From the NCBI GenBank assembly GCA_949361645.1, contig OX442430.1, positions 1,473,856 to 1,537,855 on the forward strand: a stretch of DNA of 64,000 nt, read 5' to 3'. The position numbers and the translations under genes are program-made. The DNA is from Spongilla lacustris. Taxonomy: Eukaryota; Porifera; Demospongiae; Spongillida; Spongillidae. The stretch's first letter is position 1; the number at the start of each line of letters is the position of its first letter. The notes below the pieces were generated by a model. The model had not been told where the DNA came from. It ran no database searches and worked only from the letters and a program-made list of their open reading frames with translations. Below are positions 11,280 through 22,963 of this stretch, one piece after another.

Positions 11280-12599
11280 ACTGGAAGCCTCTGAAGTGCC
11301 TGGCTGTACTTGGAAAAACTGGCAGAGTCGATTCCAGTAGTATGAGATGCAAGTTCCAGGTCCAGCTGACAGCATAAAGCTTCCAGCAAGTGGAACATCT
11401 TAGTCAAGAGGCAGACCTACAATACGTGGCATAAGTCAAATACAATAGAGGATTCATTTACCTGTAAAACAGGGATGTCAAAAATGGGAACCGAGATGCA
11501 GTTATAAAACTTCTGTGTATGTCTTCTGTTACTGCGATCTTTCTGTGGCATGCCCTCAAATGGATAGAGGGGTTGCCATCTGATCACTTGGAATTTTGCA
11601 ATATAGCTAAGGGTTGCATCCTATTGTGGTCATTATTTGGCACTTTACAAACCATAAATCTTTGACAAGAACTCGTAGTCTCCGCAAATGAATACCTTCA
11701 CTGTGTATTACCCGTAAATTATAGGATTTGAATACAGCTGTCATGATTTCAATGGATGATGAGATGCCTGCCTTATCCAACAAAGATCACCTCACTTCAT
11801 CACTGAGGATGAGGACTCCTACTTGGATAATCACAGATGATTCTCCTCCACTGACAATGCTTCATATTAATCCCTTGCATTTCAGAACATCTCACAGTCT
11901 TTGAGCAGGCAGCTGTGTTTTGCTGCTTGGCCCTGGTGATTTGCAAGAATATCATTGGCTATAAAACAAGGTAGTTATTAATTATGTAACTCAAAGCAAT
12001 TTAATACATTCACTTAACTGCTCCTTCTGTAGCAAGCTGCATGACACCTTTGTCAGGACTGGTAGAGATAGCCCAGCTGCTTGCTTCTCCTCCTCGTTTA
12101 TGATTGATGGTACACAGTCATGCCCTTCATAGTCACTTTATAGCCTTAATGTCCCTGTCGCAACATGAAGTTCGATAACAGTGCATGTGCTAGTGTTGTA
12201 AAGTCACCATCGTCGAGTATGGACCAGTGCGATCAGAAGCAGCTTTTGAGTTGAACAGTTCAAGGACAGGGATGATAAAACGATTTCTAGAGAGAACGGA
12301 TAACGAATTGTGAATCTCATCACGATGGATCCATTGGCAGTAACTTACAGCTCACAATTCAAATTTTGGGTAAAGAAAAAACGCTTTGAACTGATTAACC
12401 ACCTTGCAATATAGGAGTTAAAGATTTGCTGTGTCTCCCTGCCAAAAATCAGGTAACATGAGGAAGCACACCACTCACGCGTGCCACATATGCCACATGG
12501 TTACATACTACGTGTTGAATTCGCAGAATACTAATGACACAACTGTTATGGAGACGAGAAGCGTTTATAGATGAGTTCTTTGATATAATTGAAGAAGTT
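11280..12599. other. No gene recognised upstream of the integrase fragment
   Basis: I looked for protease, reverse transcriptase or the N-terminal part of the integrase here and did not find them. Confidence 0.5.
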
Positions 12600-12619
12600 G
12601 TGATTTTTAAATTGGTCTT

Positions 12620-13680
12620 AGGTAGTACCCAAAGATCTTGTATTCTGATAATGGACGGGAGTTAGTAAATGAGATCATTCACAAATTAGTTAAAGAATGG
12701 CCTGGTGAAGTGATGGTTGTAAACGGCCGACCAAGAAACCCTAAATGCAAGGGTCTCATTGAGCAAGGCAATGGCATGGTAGAGAAGCTACTAAGGGGGA
12801 CAATCACCCTATATGGTCTGAGTGGCTGCCATTTATCCAATGTAAGTCAGTATAACACCATATGGCAATGTAATTTACATAAATTATCTTTTTTTGCAGA
12901 TCAACTAAATACAACTGTGCATGGAACCACACCACATGAGCTTGTGTTTGGCCAACCATCCCATGCAACAAGAAATTTTCCCTGGAGTCAAAGATCTGAG
13001 CAAAATGGAAGAAAATGTAGAGGATGTCATAAAGGAGGACGAAGAGGTGAATGTTTTGCAAGATGAATCCTTGGGTAAAGGGCAAGAAGATGGTGTGGTG
13101 GATATTGAGCAATGGCATACACTGGAGAATACAGGTGACAATGGTAAACTTGAAGAAAGATACAGTGATGGTGACAAAATGAGATCCGGTGATGTTGATC
13201 TAGCAAGGTGTAATGAAGAGAAAGTATGCACTGATGATTTTCAAGGAAGATGTAGTGGAGATGACCAAGAGAATTGCAGTAATGATAATGCTAAAGGAGA
13301 TGGTGAAGACGAACCAAAAAGATGCAATGATGGGAGGGTGGTACCCACAAAGAAAGGTAGAGAAGTCTTAAACACAATGGAAGAACTAGATGTCAAGAGA
13401 GGGCTAGCAGAGAATGAAGGGTCTGAAGAGCACATCTTTTTTTGGAAAAAATCAGAGCAAATGAAAGGAGTGAACCATGATACTAGGGAAGAAGATGATC
13501 ACAATGTTACTCTTTCTCCACAGAAAAACACAAATTACTACATTTGAAAGCAGACAAAATATACTGGCAAAATGCCGAGCGAATGCAGTTGAAATACTCC
13601 AAGGCAAAATTTGTACATTCTCGGTCGGTAACTTTGTAAGTGTTAAAATGGATAGGCAGAACTTCTACAGATTTACATAG
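12620..13680 (+). pseudogene. KRBA2/Ty3-type retroviral-like integrase gene, frameshifted
   Basis: SDNGREL (about 12641-12661), the second catalytic Asp block of a DDE integrase core, is followed by GRPRNPK and GLIEQGNGMVEKLL, the conserved Glu block. This fits the integrase family that includes KRBA2 and SCAND3-like domesticated genes. A one-base frame change near 12820 leads into WLPFIQ, then a 58-nt intron (12842-12899, GTAAGT to TTTGCAG) in phase 1 joins to QLNTTVHGTTPHELVFG. A second frame change near 12965 leads to the FPGV block and an acidic linker rich in Asp/Glu (to 13540). The last part carries NAERMQLKYSKAK (about 13572-13610) and, one frame over, TFSVGNFVSVKM. Three frame breaks argue for a pseudogene; sequencing errors are the alternative. 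No reverse transcriptase is next to it, as in domesticated family members. Confidence 0.75.
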
Positions 13681-13719
13681 AGTTCCATGCAAGTGTTATT
13701 TTGTGATGTGATAAATGTA

Positions 13720-16176
13720 TAATCATAAGCATTGCTTAAGTTAAATGCATGAATTCATACATGCATGCAAATATATTCATGTAAGTATATTGTTAGGATA
13801 AGCTAATTCTAAACTTCAAATATATTTTTAAAAGTGGAACCAGTTACAATTGCCAACACCTGTGCAGTTGGTATACAATTGTAATAAAACTATGCCATTT
13901 CATTTGTTTAAACAATATTTTTAAGTATCCCCTGTATGGACATGTACCTGGCCTGGGCTACAGTGGTTTGGCACCCTCCAATATGCATGCTTCGGACCCT
14001 GCGTGCATGGACACACATATAAGTAGTTGATACCACCTCCCATATGCATGTTAAAAACACTTTTTCTGCACATTTCAAAAAGGCTATCTACGTGCATAAC
14101 CACTAAGGCGAATGTAATACAAAACAATTAAAAGCCATTAAAATACGTGCATACTATGATATTTAATTTGCAACGATTTTAGAAAGTTTAATTTCAGACA
14201 TCCACGCTCTTTGCAAGTCAATATCATAATTGGAAGAAGAGAAACTGCCCCTCCAATCTGCAGAGGTTTCTGGTCAAGTTTCCAACTTCATCATTGCATT
14301 CTCCTTATATGGAAAATGTATGTGATCAGAACTTCATTGATGAAGCACATGCACGTGCATTACACCAGGTAGATAAGCAATGTTTTGTGTACATGTTGAG
14401 TTGACTATACGCCTCATTCCAACTTAATAGGCTATTCAAGAGTTCATGGCCCTCTGCAATGGCTAAATTGCAACTTTGTTGGCTGAAAGTAATATAGTTA
14501 AAGAACACTTATTAAGTATTGAGCCAACTAGTAGCTAAGATAAGTAAAGAGTACATTACATCTCTGTAATTCTACTCAACTTCAACCAATTTACATATTA
14601 TGTATGTCAAATGAGTCCAAATTAAACTGTCCCAACTAACTTCAACAAATATTAACTTGTAATTAACATTGCGTGCATACATTCAGTAGGTACGTAACGG
14701 CCATTTAAAAAAAAAAATGGTCTCCACTTTCCTATGTGCCAGAAGGCCAGTAAATATTCTGAACTTGATCGTATAGTTTTGTTCTAGATTTCCGTTATTA
14801 TGAAGTGATGCGCCGAAGGGGTTCCAAAATTAAATGACTATGCATGCTAAGGGATGCCGAGTTTCCTAGGAAAATTGGAGTGGGGTGCCAAAATTCCTAG
14901 GAAAAATGGTACGTGCCTGGTTGTAAAATTTGCAGGGATTCCATTTTTCCTGAAAAGTCGCGCCCCAGACACTCAAACCGCCTTTTAAACTGCGAAACCG
15001 TGTTAGTTAGTGTGAAATGTGCAGGTCTATACAGTGGCCGCATGCAATGCTATGTGCAATGACTCAAAGTGCACAGCTACGATGAGCTTAGTGAAAGCAC
15101 CTATCAATGTCAACCCCGTCCCTTCCACCCCCCCCCCCCCCCCCCCCCACACCCCACCTCCCCCCCCCCCCCCCCCCCCCTCCACCCGTACGGAGACAGG
15201 GACGGAGATATCAGGGAATGTGACGCTTGTTTATAAATATTAAAGAACATAAATGCATTTAATAAGAAGTCGCGTCACCAGAGCTAAATGGGTAATTGCG
15301 TTTGCAATTGCATGTATAAACTTTTCCCATGCAGACCTCGTGATATTCAGTCACTAGGCCAAGGCTGATGGTGGGTTTGATAATTTGCGATTCTACCAGT
15401 AATGTTGAAAACAAAGACAAACCATGGTGTCTTGTGATTAGGTTCGATTTTGGCGGATTTCTAACCAGAAACGAGACGTGCAAAAGCAGCAATTATGTTT
15501 GCACACATGCACGTGCATGGATTTAGCCATCAATTGGTCATGCATGTTTACAAAAACAGCCAGATTTCGCATCTCGGCCAACTTCGCGTTCGCAGTGGCT
15601 ATGCGCATGCTGTAATGTGCTGTGGTCCTTCGCTTCGTATAGCTTTGCTATGCAATGCTGTGGATCATAGCATAATTATATACATACGCTTTTGTATATA
15701 GGCGACGCCGTATGGTACGGGCAGATTGATTGTCAAATCGCTCACAGGGTCTGGCAGTTTGAATTAATAAAATTTCAAATCCTCAGGGTTGACATTGAAT
15801 CTTCCTCAAGAAAATGACTTCAGTTTGTACTATCTGCATTATTAGCTGACCTTTGACTCAAAATTATTTCAATCTAATGAACATGGCTTCAGTTAATTCT
15901 GCAGAAGTCCTTCTTTTGGTTCCAGGAAACTGCACATCATTAATTACGATCGTCATCTTGTGAAACCCTATAAGGGGAACCACTTTGCAAGTCGATAATA
16001 CTGGCATACATGTATTATAATAATTATATACATGTATACATATATACCCTTCATATTGGCAAAGCTAATATATGCATGGTCCGCACTGGTTTATATTTAT
16101 TGTTGTAACGCGCGATAATTTGTGTCACTGCATCTGAATTAGAGAGTGCAATCCAGTGTACATACATGTACAACCG

Positions 16177-16215
<39 letters not shown>

Positions 16216-16367
16216 TACCACCACCATCTTAGCTACGACCCTTACAATGCTTAGTCCCATGTATGCATGTAGACATTACGACCGCGGGGAATTCTCAAGC
16301 CGAATTCCAGGAAAAACATATTGTAATTATCATCCTGTTTTTTAATTTATGGGCACTGCTGCACGCA
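13720..16367. other. Intergenic, with long poly-C tracts
   Basis: No gene recognised. Contains C-dominated tracts at about 15126-15180 and about 16174-16216 (more than 40 nearly uninterrupted C). These are not bounded by the CAGGGGCGGAT termini seen elsewhere. Confidence 0.6.
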
Positions 16368-16375
16368 TATAAAAA
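16368..16375 (+). promoter_or_regulatory. TATA box of the hemopexin-repeat gene
   Basis: TATAAAAA lies 87 bases before the proposed start codon. A CATT initiator-like site about 30 bases downstream (near 16397) would give a 5' leader of roughly 55-60 bases. The spacing fits a standard RNA polymerase II core promoter. Confidence 0.6.
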
Positions 16376-16454
16376 GCCCCAGTTCATAAGGTCTGTCATT
16401 CTGCGCACTATAGCAACAATAAACTTCACGACTACAAATATCTACGATACTGAA

Positions 16455-17523
16455 ATGGTACGTTATTGTGTACATTAACCAGCCCTTCTTCAAATTTGAT
16501 GCCATCAACGCTGGTAGTCGTAATGTTCAAGAATCAGTACGTATTAAATAATATTGGCATTGCAAAAAAAAAAAATCAGCAAGACATGTGTATGTGCCTG
16601 ATGAGATCTAGAGATGTTTGATGTAGTACGCAACTCATTTGGGGGTCGTGTCCAATGATGCATGTGCTGATTGGAAGATGTGATTGATGCATGGGTATAC
16701 ACAAGATGCGCAATTCGCGGGAAAAGCAAGCGGGATACAGAGACTTGCATGAGAGGGTAAAAAACGGAATATGTAGGTCGATCGCCAGTGGCTAACTATA
16801 TATTCATTGATTTCTTCTTTTTTTTTTTACATGTAAATGCAGGCTGGTGAGCATGTGGATGCGACACTTGTTTACCCACCCGGGGTTGGACCAAACATCG
16901 CGAAAAATATGGCCTACATGTTTCATGGTGATTCATACATCAAGTGGAATCTGTTGACAGACAAGCTAGAGCAAGGAGCACGCAAGATTAAAGATTTCTG
17001 GCCTGGGTTTCCGTTTGATCGAGTTGATGCGACACTTGTTTACCCACCCGGGGTTGGACCAGACATCGCGAAAAATATGGCCTACATGTTTCGAGGTGAT
17101 TCGTACATCAAGTGGAATCTGTTTACAGACAAGCTAGAGCAAGGAGCATTGAAGATTAAAGATTTCTGGCCTGAGTTTCCGTTTGATCAAGTTGATGCGA
17201 CACTTGTTTACCCACCCGGGGTTGGACCAGACATCGCGAAAAATATGGCCTACATGTTTCATGGTGATTCTTACGTCAAGTGGAATCTGTTGACAGACAA
17301 GCTAGAGCAAGGAGCATTGAAGATTAAAGATTTCTGGCCTGGGTTTCCGTTTGATCGAGTTGATGCGACACTTGTTTACCCACCCGAGGTTGGACCAGAC
17401 TACGCTAAAAACATGGCCTACATGTTTCATGGTGATTCATACATCAAGTGGAATCTCGTCACAGACAAGCTAGAGACTGGAGCACGCAAGATTAAAGATG
17501 GGTGGCCGGGTTATCCTTTCTAA
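16455..17523 (+). CDS. Four-repeat hemopexin-like protein (227 residues), two exons
   Basis: Exon 1 contributes only the ATG (16455-16457), directly followed by a GTACGT donor. The intron is 16458-16842 (polypyrimidine tract, TGCAG acceptor). Exon 2 runs 16843-17523 to TAA. The protein starts MAGEHVDATLVYPPG and has four 56-residue repeats beginning at 16855, 17023, 17191 and 17359 (168 nt each). Each repeat has the hemopexin-like signature: a VDATLVYPP strand, AYMFHGDSYIKWN (compare the F-x-G-x-x-Y-W core of hemopexin repeats), and IKDFWPGFPF at the end. Four such repeats would make one complete beta-propeller, as in hemopexin, matrix-metalloprotease and plant albumin-2 domains, which bind haem, metals or polyamines. 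There is no signal peptide, so the product should be cytosolic. Repeats are almost identical, indicating recent duplication or homogenisation. The ligand is unknown. Confidence 0.8.
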
Positions 17524-17556
17524 TGAATCAGCATTTCTCCAAAACATGAACGTAGT

Positions 17557-17562
17557 AATAAA
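17557..17562 (+). terminator. Polyadenylation signal of the hemopexin-repeat gene
   Basis: AATAAA occurs 34 bases after the stop codon and is followed by GT-rich sequence (AAAAGTGTACTGTACATGTT), as expected for a cleavage and polyadenylation site. Confidence 0.65.
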
Positions 17563-17569
17563 AAGTGTA

Positions 17570-18308
17570 CTGTACATGTTGCATTGATTAGTTGTGCATG
17601 TTGTTAGGACATCAATTTGGAGAAGGTAAATGGTGTCACGCAGTAAATGGTCCGGCCCGGGGTATCACAGCTAGGAGATACTGTAGCTAGGAAACTCTAT
17701 CGTGCATGGCGTCCAATATTCTAGGGAACTGAAGTGAAATGTAGCGCCCGTTATCGTAAGGAAATTCTCTCGCTCCCCAGAAATTATGTCGAGTTCATGC
17801 TCATGCAGTTCTATACTGCATGCTGCATTAGGCCGCCGTATAGGGAGAAGGCCAACAGTATAGGGAGAAGTAGGAAGAAGACCGATCAACAGTCCGGGAG
17901 AAGGCCAACAGTACCGAGAGAAGTTAGTTACAGTACAGGGAGTAGTCCACCATGCCTGCTCATAACGTAGTATACATGTACTCCGGTTTATAACAGTGGG
18001 TCATCACTGATGCACGGCATGATTCTAGTGCTAATGCACACCACTCAACAGTACCCTGTATGGCTGGCAGGTGCATGTATGCATGTTTGTACTCTATATT
18101 CACACATTATTGCATAGCAGTACACATAGGATTGTTGGGATCGCCACTCTCTCTAGACCAGAGCATGGAGTAGCACAGACTAGAGAGGTGGCATGTACGA
18201 AAATTGTCTTACCCCAAGTTATAGCCAGAGGTTTGTGTTATTATTTTAAATATTTATCCATACATATATGCATCCAATTTATAATGTAGGGTTAATTGAA
18301 CGTCACAG
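17570..18308. other. No gene recognised
   Basis: Contains short degenerate AGGGAGAAG-type repeats at about 17835-17950. No exon with recognisable content. Confidence 0.5.
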
Positions 18309-19320
18309 AGGTAGCCCATGACTACCAGTCCACCATAAAGACGTATGTTGAACAACTTGGATTGGTCAATTCTTATGACACATGGCATGGTATGGTATCA
18401 AATTTTATTTGGTGTGCATTGATTGCAATCATGCAGGCACGAAGAATGTGGTCAAAGAGCTGAAAAAGATCTGTGCTGGGACTGTTAAAACTAGATGTAA
18501 GATGTGGTTTGCAGAACTTTCAGACAAAGGGTATGTGCTGCGCTGTCCTTTTTTTTCAGCAAGGAGTACCAACGTACACCTGTAATCATTTAATGTATTG
18601 ATCCTTTTTTTCAGCAAGGAGTACCAAAGTACACCTGTACTGGTGGTGCATCAGGAACTGTGCCGACAACCCTGACATTCTATGCAACATGATTATGAAT
18701 ATAAGCCAGCACTTTCAGGTACTAGGTGTGCATGCGTACATGTGTATAGTGTGCATTTTATACATGCAGCAATGATGGTCCAGTCATTGTGTGTGTGAAT
18801 GTTTTTTTTTTTTTTTTATTGCTTCCACTAGGGTCACAACCTTGATTGCAATTCAGAAAGTTGTTGTCGCCAGCCAGGTTACCACCCAAAGAGGAAGATT
18901 CTGACTATGCCTGAAGCCATTCAAGCATATGAGGATGCACTGCAGAGAACCCTTATCTTTGCTGAGTCATTCCGTTGTGTATGCAGCTTTATGAAGGCAT
19001 TGCTAGTTATATCTAAAGTAAGTCCTTTTTCCAGTGTTGAGACACCTTCTGGATGGACTCATTTAACCACCAGCTACTAACCTACCTGCCCAAGAGGATA
19101 CACTGCCATACTAACACCTTTAAAATGTGGATGAACCTGGCTGTGATGGATTGGGTAAGTGTTGTGCATGTGATGGTTGTGAACATAATGACCACTTCTT
19201 TTAGAATGAAAACACACAACGGGCATCAACAAGTCACGGTGAATACCTTGATGTTCGCCGATCAGACCATCATAGCACTTACAATATATTAAAGAAAAAA
19301 ACCTTTCAAAACCAACAGTG
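18309..19320 (+). CDS. Uncharacterised transposase-like protein family, multi-exon, probably degraded
   Basis: Plus-strand exons with good junctions: 18309-18389 (ends YDTWHG), 18437-18530 (GTKNVVKELKKIC ... WFAELSDK), 18619-18718 (STKVHLYWWCIRNC), 18832-about 19010 (NLDCNSESCCRQPGY ... ALQRTLIFAESF), about 19044-19154 (DSFNHQLLTYLPKRIH ... NLAVMDW, then GTAAGT) and 19205 onwards (NENTQRASTS ... YNILKKKTF). The order DTWHGTKN, WFxELSDK, SFN, L-A-x-x-x-WNEN matches a family of uncharacterised predicted proteins found in sponges, cnidarians and fish, recalled from general knowledge. The conserved D-x-W-H-x-x-K block suggests an RNase H-like transposase core, which is inference. The 19011-19043 junction does not splice cleanly, and no start or stop is assigned, so this may be a pseudogene. 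Confidence 0.5.
18547..18650 (+). repeat. Duplicated 3' splice-site segment
   Basis: A segment of about 35 bp containing a T-run, CAGCAAGGAGTACCAA and TACACCTGTA occurs twice, 55 bp apart (first CAG at 18557, second at 18612). The second copy leads into the readable exon; the first runs into stops. Confidence 0.75.
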
Positions 19321-19429
19321 CGAGCTTTAAGAGCGGAAAAATACAGCCATGTAATAGTTGCATTGTCTCGCGTAGAAAATGCAACCCAGTGCATGGTTTT
19401 GACATGCAAACGCCATAGTTTCGAATTTC

Positions 19430-20985
19430 TATAATCATAATTATAGTTCCGTAACCGACCCGTCTATACTGAACGAGGCAACGCTACTGAAATAGTTTCC
19501 GGTCATGATATTTCTCCTGTGTGCATTTCCCACGACGCAAACTCAAGAATTTAATTAATTGGTGATGTATGATCTGCAGACAGAAAAGTAAAGAAACGAG
19601 GATATTTTAATTACATGTTTATATCTTTGCGTAGCGGACGAGAGCAAACGCTTGTAAACGACATAGGAAAGTAGTACATTATATGCAAAATGATATCATG
19701 TTTACTTCCCCCGACGGTTAGTATAACTGACGACGTAGGATTGTACGATGCATCAGCTGTTTTGTTAATCGTATCCATGACAATACATAGGACCTACTAT
19801 ACTAAGTAGGTCCTAATATACATGCACATACCGCATCATATAAAGGCGATGAGTACACATGCAATTGGACTAATTTGTGTTAACTCGTAACAATAGGACA
19901 CAAAACACAAGCCCATAGTATTTATACACATGCACATACGATACGCATTGTTAAACACATCGTCTGGAAATTAAAGAATGGCCCTAGCTGGAGTTAGCTC
20001 ACAGCCCTATGCGGCCATACATTTTGTGGACAAAAGGCATACCTATTGAAATATTGAAAAAGTGGCGTAATGCCTTAGCAACCACCCTTGACAACCGACA
20101 ACCTTACAAACTTTGCACTACGTGTTAACATGTTTGAACTTGTCGCCATTTAAAGGCCATACATGGAATGAAGTACCTTTGTTCTATTAGTAGCCAATGT
20201 CACATGGCCTAGTTTTCTCTCCACCGCTTCCTAAAAGCGGCCATTTTTTGACGAACCCATCGACTTCAACGTACTTTTTCGACCACGCAGACAAATTCTG
20301 CTGCCCAAGTGGAAGCACAGAACAAAAGGAGACAGAAGGTACTTACAGCATATAGTATGGAACTGTAGCCATACTTTTTCTTCGCGATGGTATACGCGTG
20401 TGAAGTATACTGTGGTTTGAGCCGTGGTAACTATTAATAGTAGGCCTACATGTGCGTATAGACGTGTCATACGATAGTTAAGGGATAGGCCTAGAATGTC
20501 TTTCTCCTTTGTTTGGCGGTGGAATTGCTTCCACAATCCGGGGTGCAATGGATCGATAGCCTGTGTTCTTGAACAATAAGAGAAGGGTGTGGACCTTCTT
20601 GTAACATTGATAAGTTTTCAGTGTGGACATGGATAACCTAGAAGACCAAAGCCTGCACCCATCCACCTTGCCCATTGTTATAGATATATAAATTCTATCA
20701 ACTTGATTGCTCTTGTAGACCACAGTGTACAGACATTGTACACACGTGGTGCCCAAGAGAAGTGAGCAATATGTATGGTGTGTGGGATGGCTTGTATCAT
20801 CACAATTAGACTTAGGTTGAGCAGTGCTGTACATGACATGTGGGTCTGGGCCCCAGACACTGGCTGTCTTGTACCATTAAGATCAATGTCATAGCCAGCA
20901 TCAATTAAGCAGCCTCATGTGTTAGACAACCCTCCTCTTAGTGTCTCCATCATTGAGACTGCATCCCCCGGTACATGTACACTTC
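19430..20985. other. No gene recognised
   Basis: Non-coding by appearance. A short block at about 19990-20030 (GTTAGCTCACAGCCCTATG and CACAAAAGG-type flanks) has an imperfect inverted partner at about 22415-22455. Confidence 0.45.
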
Positions 20986-21027
20986 TCAGTTGTGCCTACC
21001 TAGTGACTACTATTCTGACCCCAATCC

Positions 21028-21735
21028 ATTGGTCTCCTCCCCTCTCCTCCCTCCTTCCTCCCCCTCCCATCCCTCCCCTCTCCTCACTCCCTCCCCTCTC
21101 CTCCCTCTCCCCTCTCCTCTCTCCCTCTCCTCTCTCCCTCCCCTCTCCTCCCTCCCTCTCCCTCCTCCCTCCCCTCTCCCTCCTCCCTCCCCTCCTCCCT
21201 CCCCTTCTCCCTCCCCACTCCCCCCTCCCTCCCCTCTCCCTCCTCCCTCTCCATCCTCTCTACTTGCCTCCCCTCCCTCCCCTCTCCCTCCTCCCTCCCC
21301 ACTCCCTCCTCCGTCCCCTCTCCCTCCTCCCTCTCCATCCTTTCTACTTGCCTCCCCTCCACACCCCTCCCCTCCTCTCCACTCTCCTCCCCTCTCCTCC
21401 CCTTCTCCCCCCTCTCCTCCCCTTCTCCCCCCTCTCCTCCTCTCCCCTCCCCTCCACTCCTCTCCCCTCTCCTCCCCTCTCATCTCCTCTCCTCCTCTCC
21501 TCTCCCCCTCCTCTCCCTCTCCTCCTCTCCTCTCCCCCTCCTCTCCCCTCCTCCACCTTACCTCCTCCCCTCTCTTTCCCCTCTCCCCCTCCCCCTCCCC
21601 CTCCCCCTCTCCTCCCCTCTTCCTCCCCCTCTCCTCCCCCTTCCCTCTCCCTCTCCTCCCCTTTCCCTCCCCCTCTCCTCCCCTTTCCCTCCCCCTCTCC
21701 TCTCCTCACTCTCCTTCTCCCTCCCATTCTCCCTT
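21028..21735. repeat. Polypyrimidine (CCCTCTCC-type) microsatellite tract
   Basis: About 700 bp of almost pure C/T on the plus strand in degenerate CTCCCTCC and CCCTCTCC units. Such homopurine-homopyrimidine DNA can form triplex structures. The Pro/Ser/Leu-rich and Gly/Glu/Arg-rich open frames on either strand are by-products of the composition. Confidence 0.9.
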
Positions 21736-21739
21736 GTTG

Positions 21740-22963
21740 TTACACTTTCCCTTCTATTTACTGTACTACACTAATGCCAGTCTGTTGGTTCTCCTTAATA
21801 ATTCTGTTTACACTTATAACTACACTGTCAAAGTACTGCTCGTACACATCACAAGCACCTACAGTGGCTTATAGTAACTCTGAACATTGATAGAATGCCC
21901 TCCTTTTCTTCCCTGTAGCTACCAAAAGACTTCCATAGACTCTGCAATGCTTCTGGAGCTGGTCTCTGTGGTGTTACATCTAGGCTATCTGACCGAACAA
22001 AGCAACTGAAGCCGCATTATTCATAGCAAAGCAAAACCGTTTATTGTGTGATGAAAAAAAAAGTATGGCTGCATCTGAATGGTGTTTCTGTACACCTAAT
22101 TGTGTGTAGTTGACGATGCGGCATACCAACCGTCTTGAGAATTTGTCTGTGCTTGGTGTTTTCATCCTAACGTTACCCCTCTCCCTTACGATATCCGTAT
22201 ATAAATTGGCTGCGCGTTATTAAGGATTGCGATGTGAAGAGTGCGCATATGGTATAGTCTCTACTACGACGATAAACCAGTTAAATGGGAGGGATCAACG
22301 GGCATTCGATGGTAAAATGAACAAGATACAGCTCTCTCAAAAAACGCCATTTTAATGAGGCCATGGCGCATCTTGCCGCAATGGATTTTTTGGGTTTACG
22401 GTATTGTCTAATTATGGACCCTTTTGTCCACCCGCAGAGGGCTGTGAGCTATGGATGTTTTCATTTATGGTACAATGAGTACGGTGCACGTGCGGAATTA
22501 CGCTGTTGTCTCAGTCTGTATGGTCATTCAGCAAATCTTGAAAGACTAAGTTGAGCTTCTGAACACCTACATCCAAAACTGAGACTTATTTACTATCACG
22601 TATATATAGAAAATTCGTCACAAGAGCTAAGGTGGAGCTACAGTTTATAGGAATGACCCGTACCAGCATGTTTGAATTATTTCATGCATGATCGGCCGCG
22701 AATCCCGCGCAGTTACTCACTTCCAAAATCCCCCAACGTTGTTTATTCTGGACAGCTTTCTTTCCATGGCTTACAAAAACATATAAGAGCGAGAGTGGGC
22801 AGTGGCTACATGGGATCGATGGAATATGGTGGGTGTAGCTTGGTATGTCATGCACGCCTACAGGTATAGGCTTTGATTGTATGGCGCGCGTTGCTGAGCC
22901 TGCCAGCTGGGATTTGTACATGTACTCATCCTATATGGCGCGCATGCATGTCACTTGATACTC
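21740..22963. other. No gene recognised
   Basis: No exon with recognisable content on either strand. Confidence 0.45.

Noticed and set aside
20919..21890. Open frame of over 300 residues, Pro/Ser/Leu-rich, and its antisense counterparts
   Set aside because: It follows the CT microsatellite exactly; composition alone produces it, and the ends show no real protein.
19990..22455. Possible 2.4-kb transposon with inverted ends at about 20000 and 22430
   Set aside because: The inverted similarity is only about 35 bp, imperfect, and lacks target duplications.
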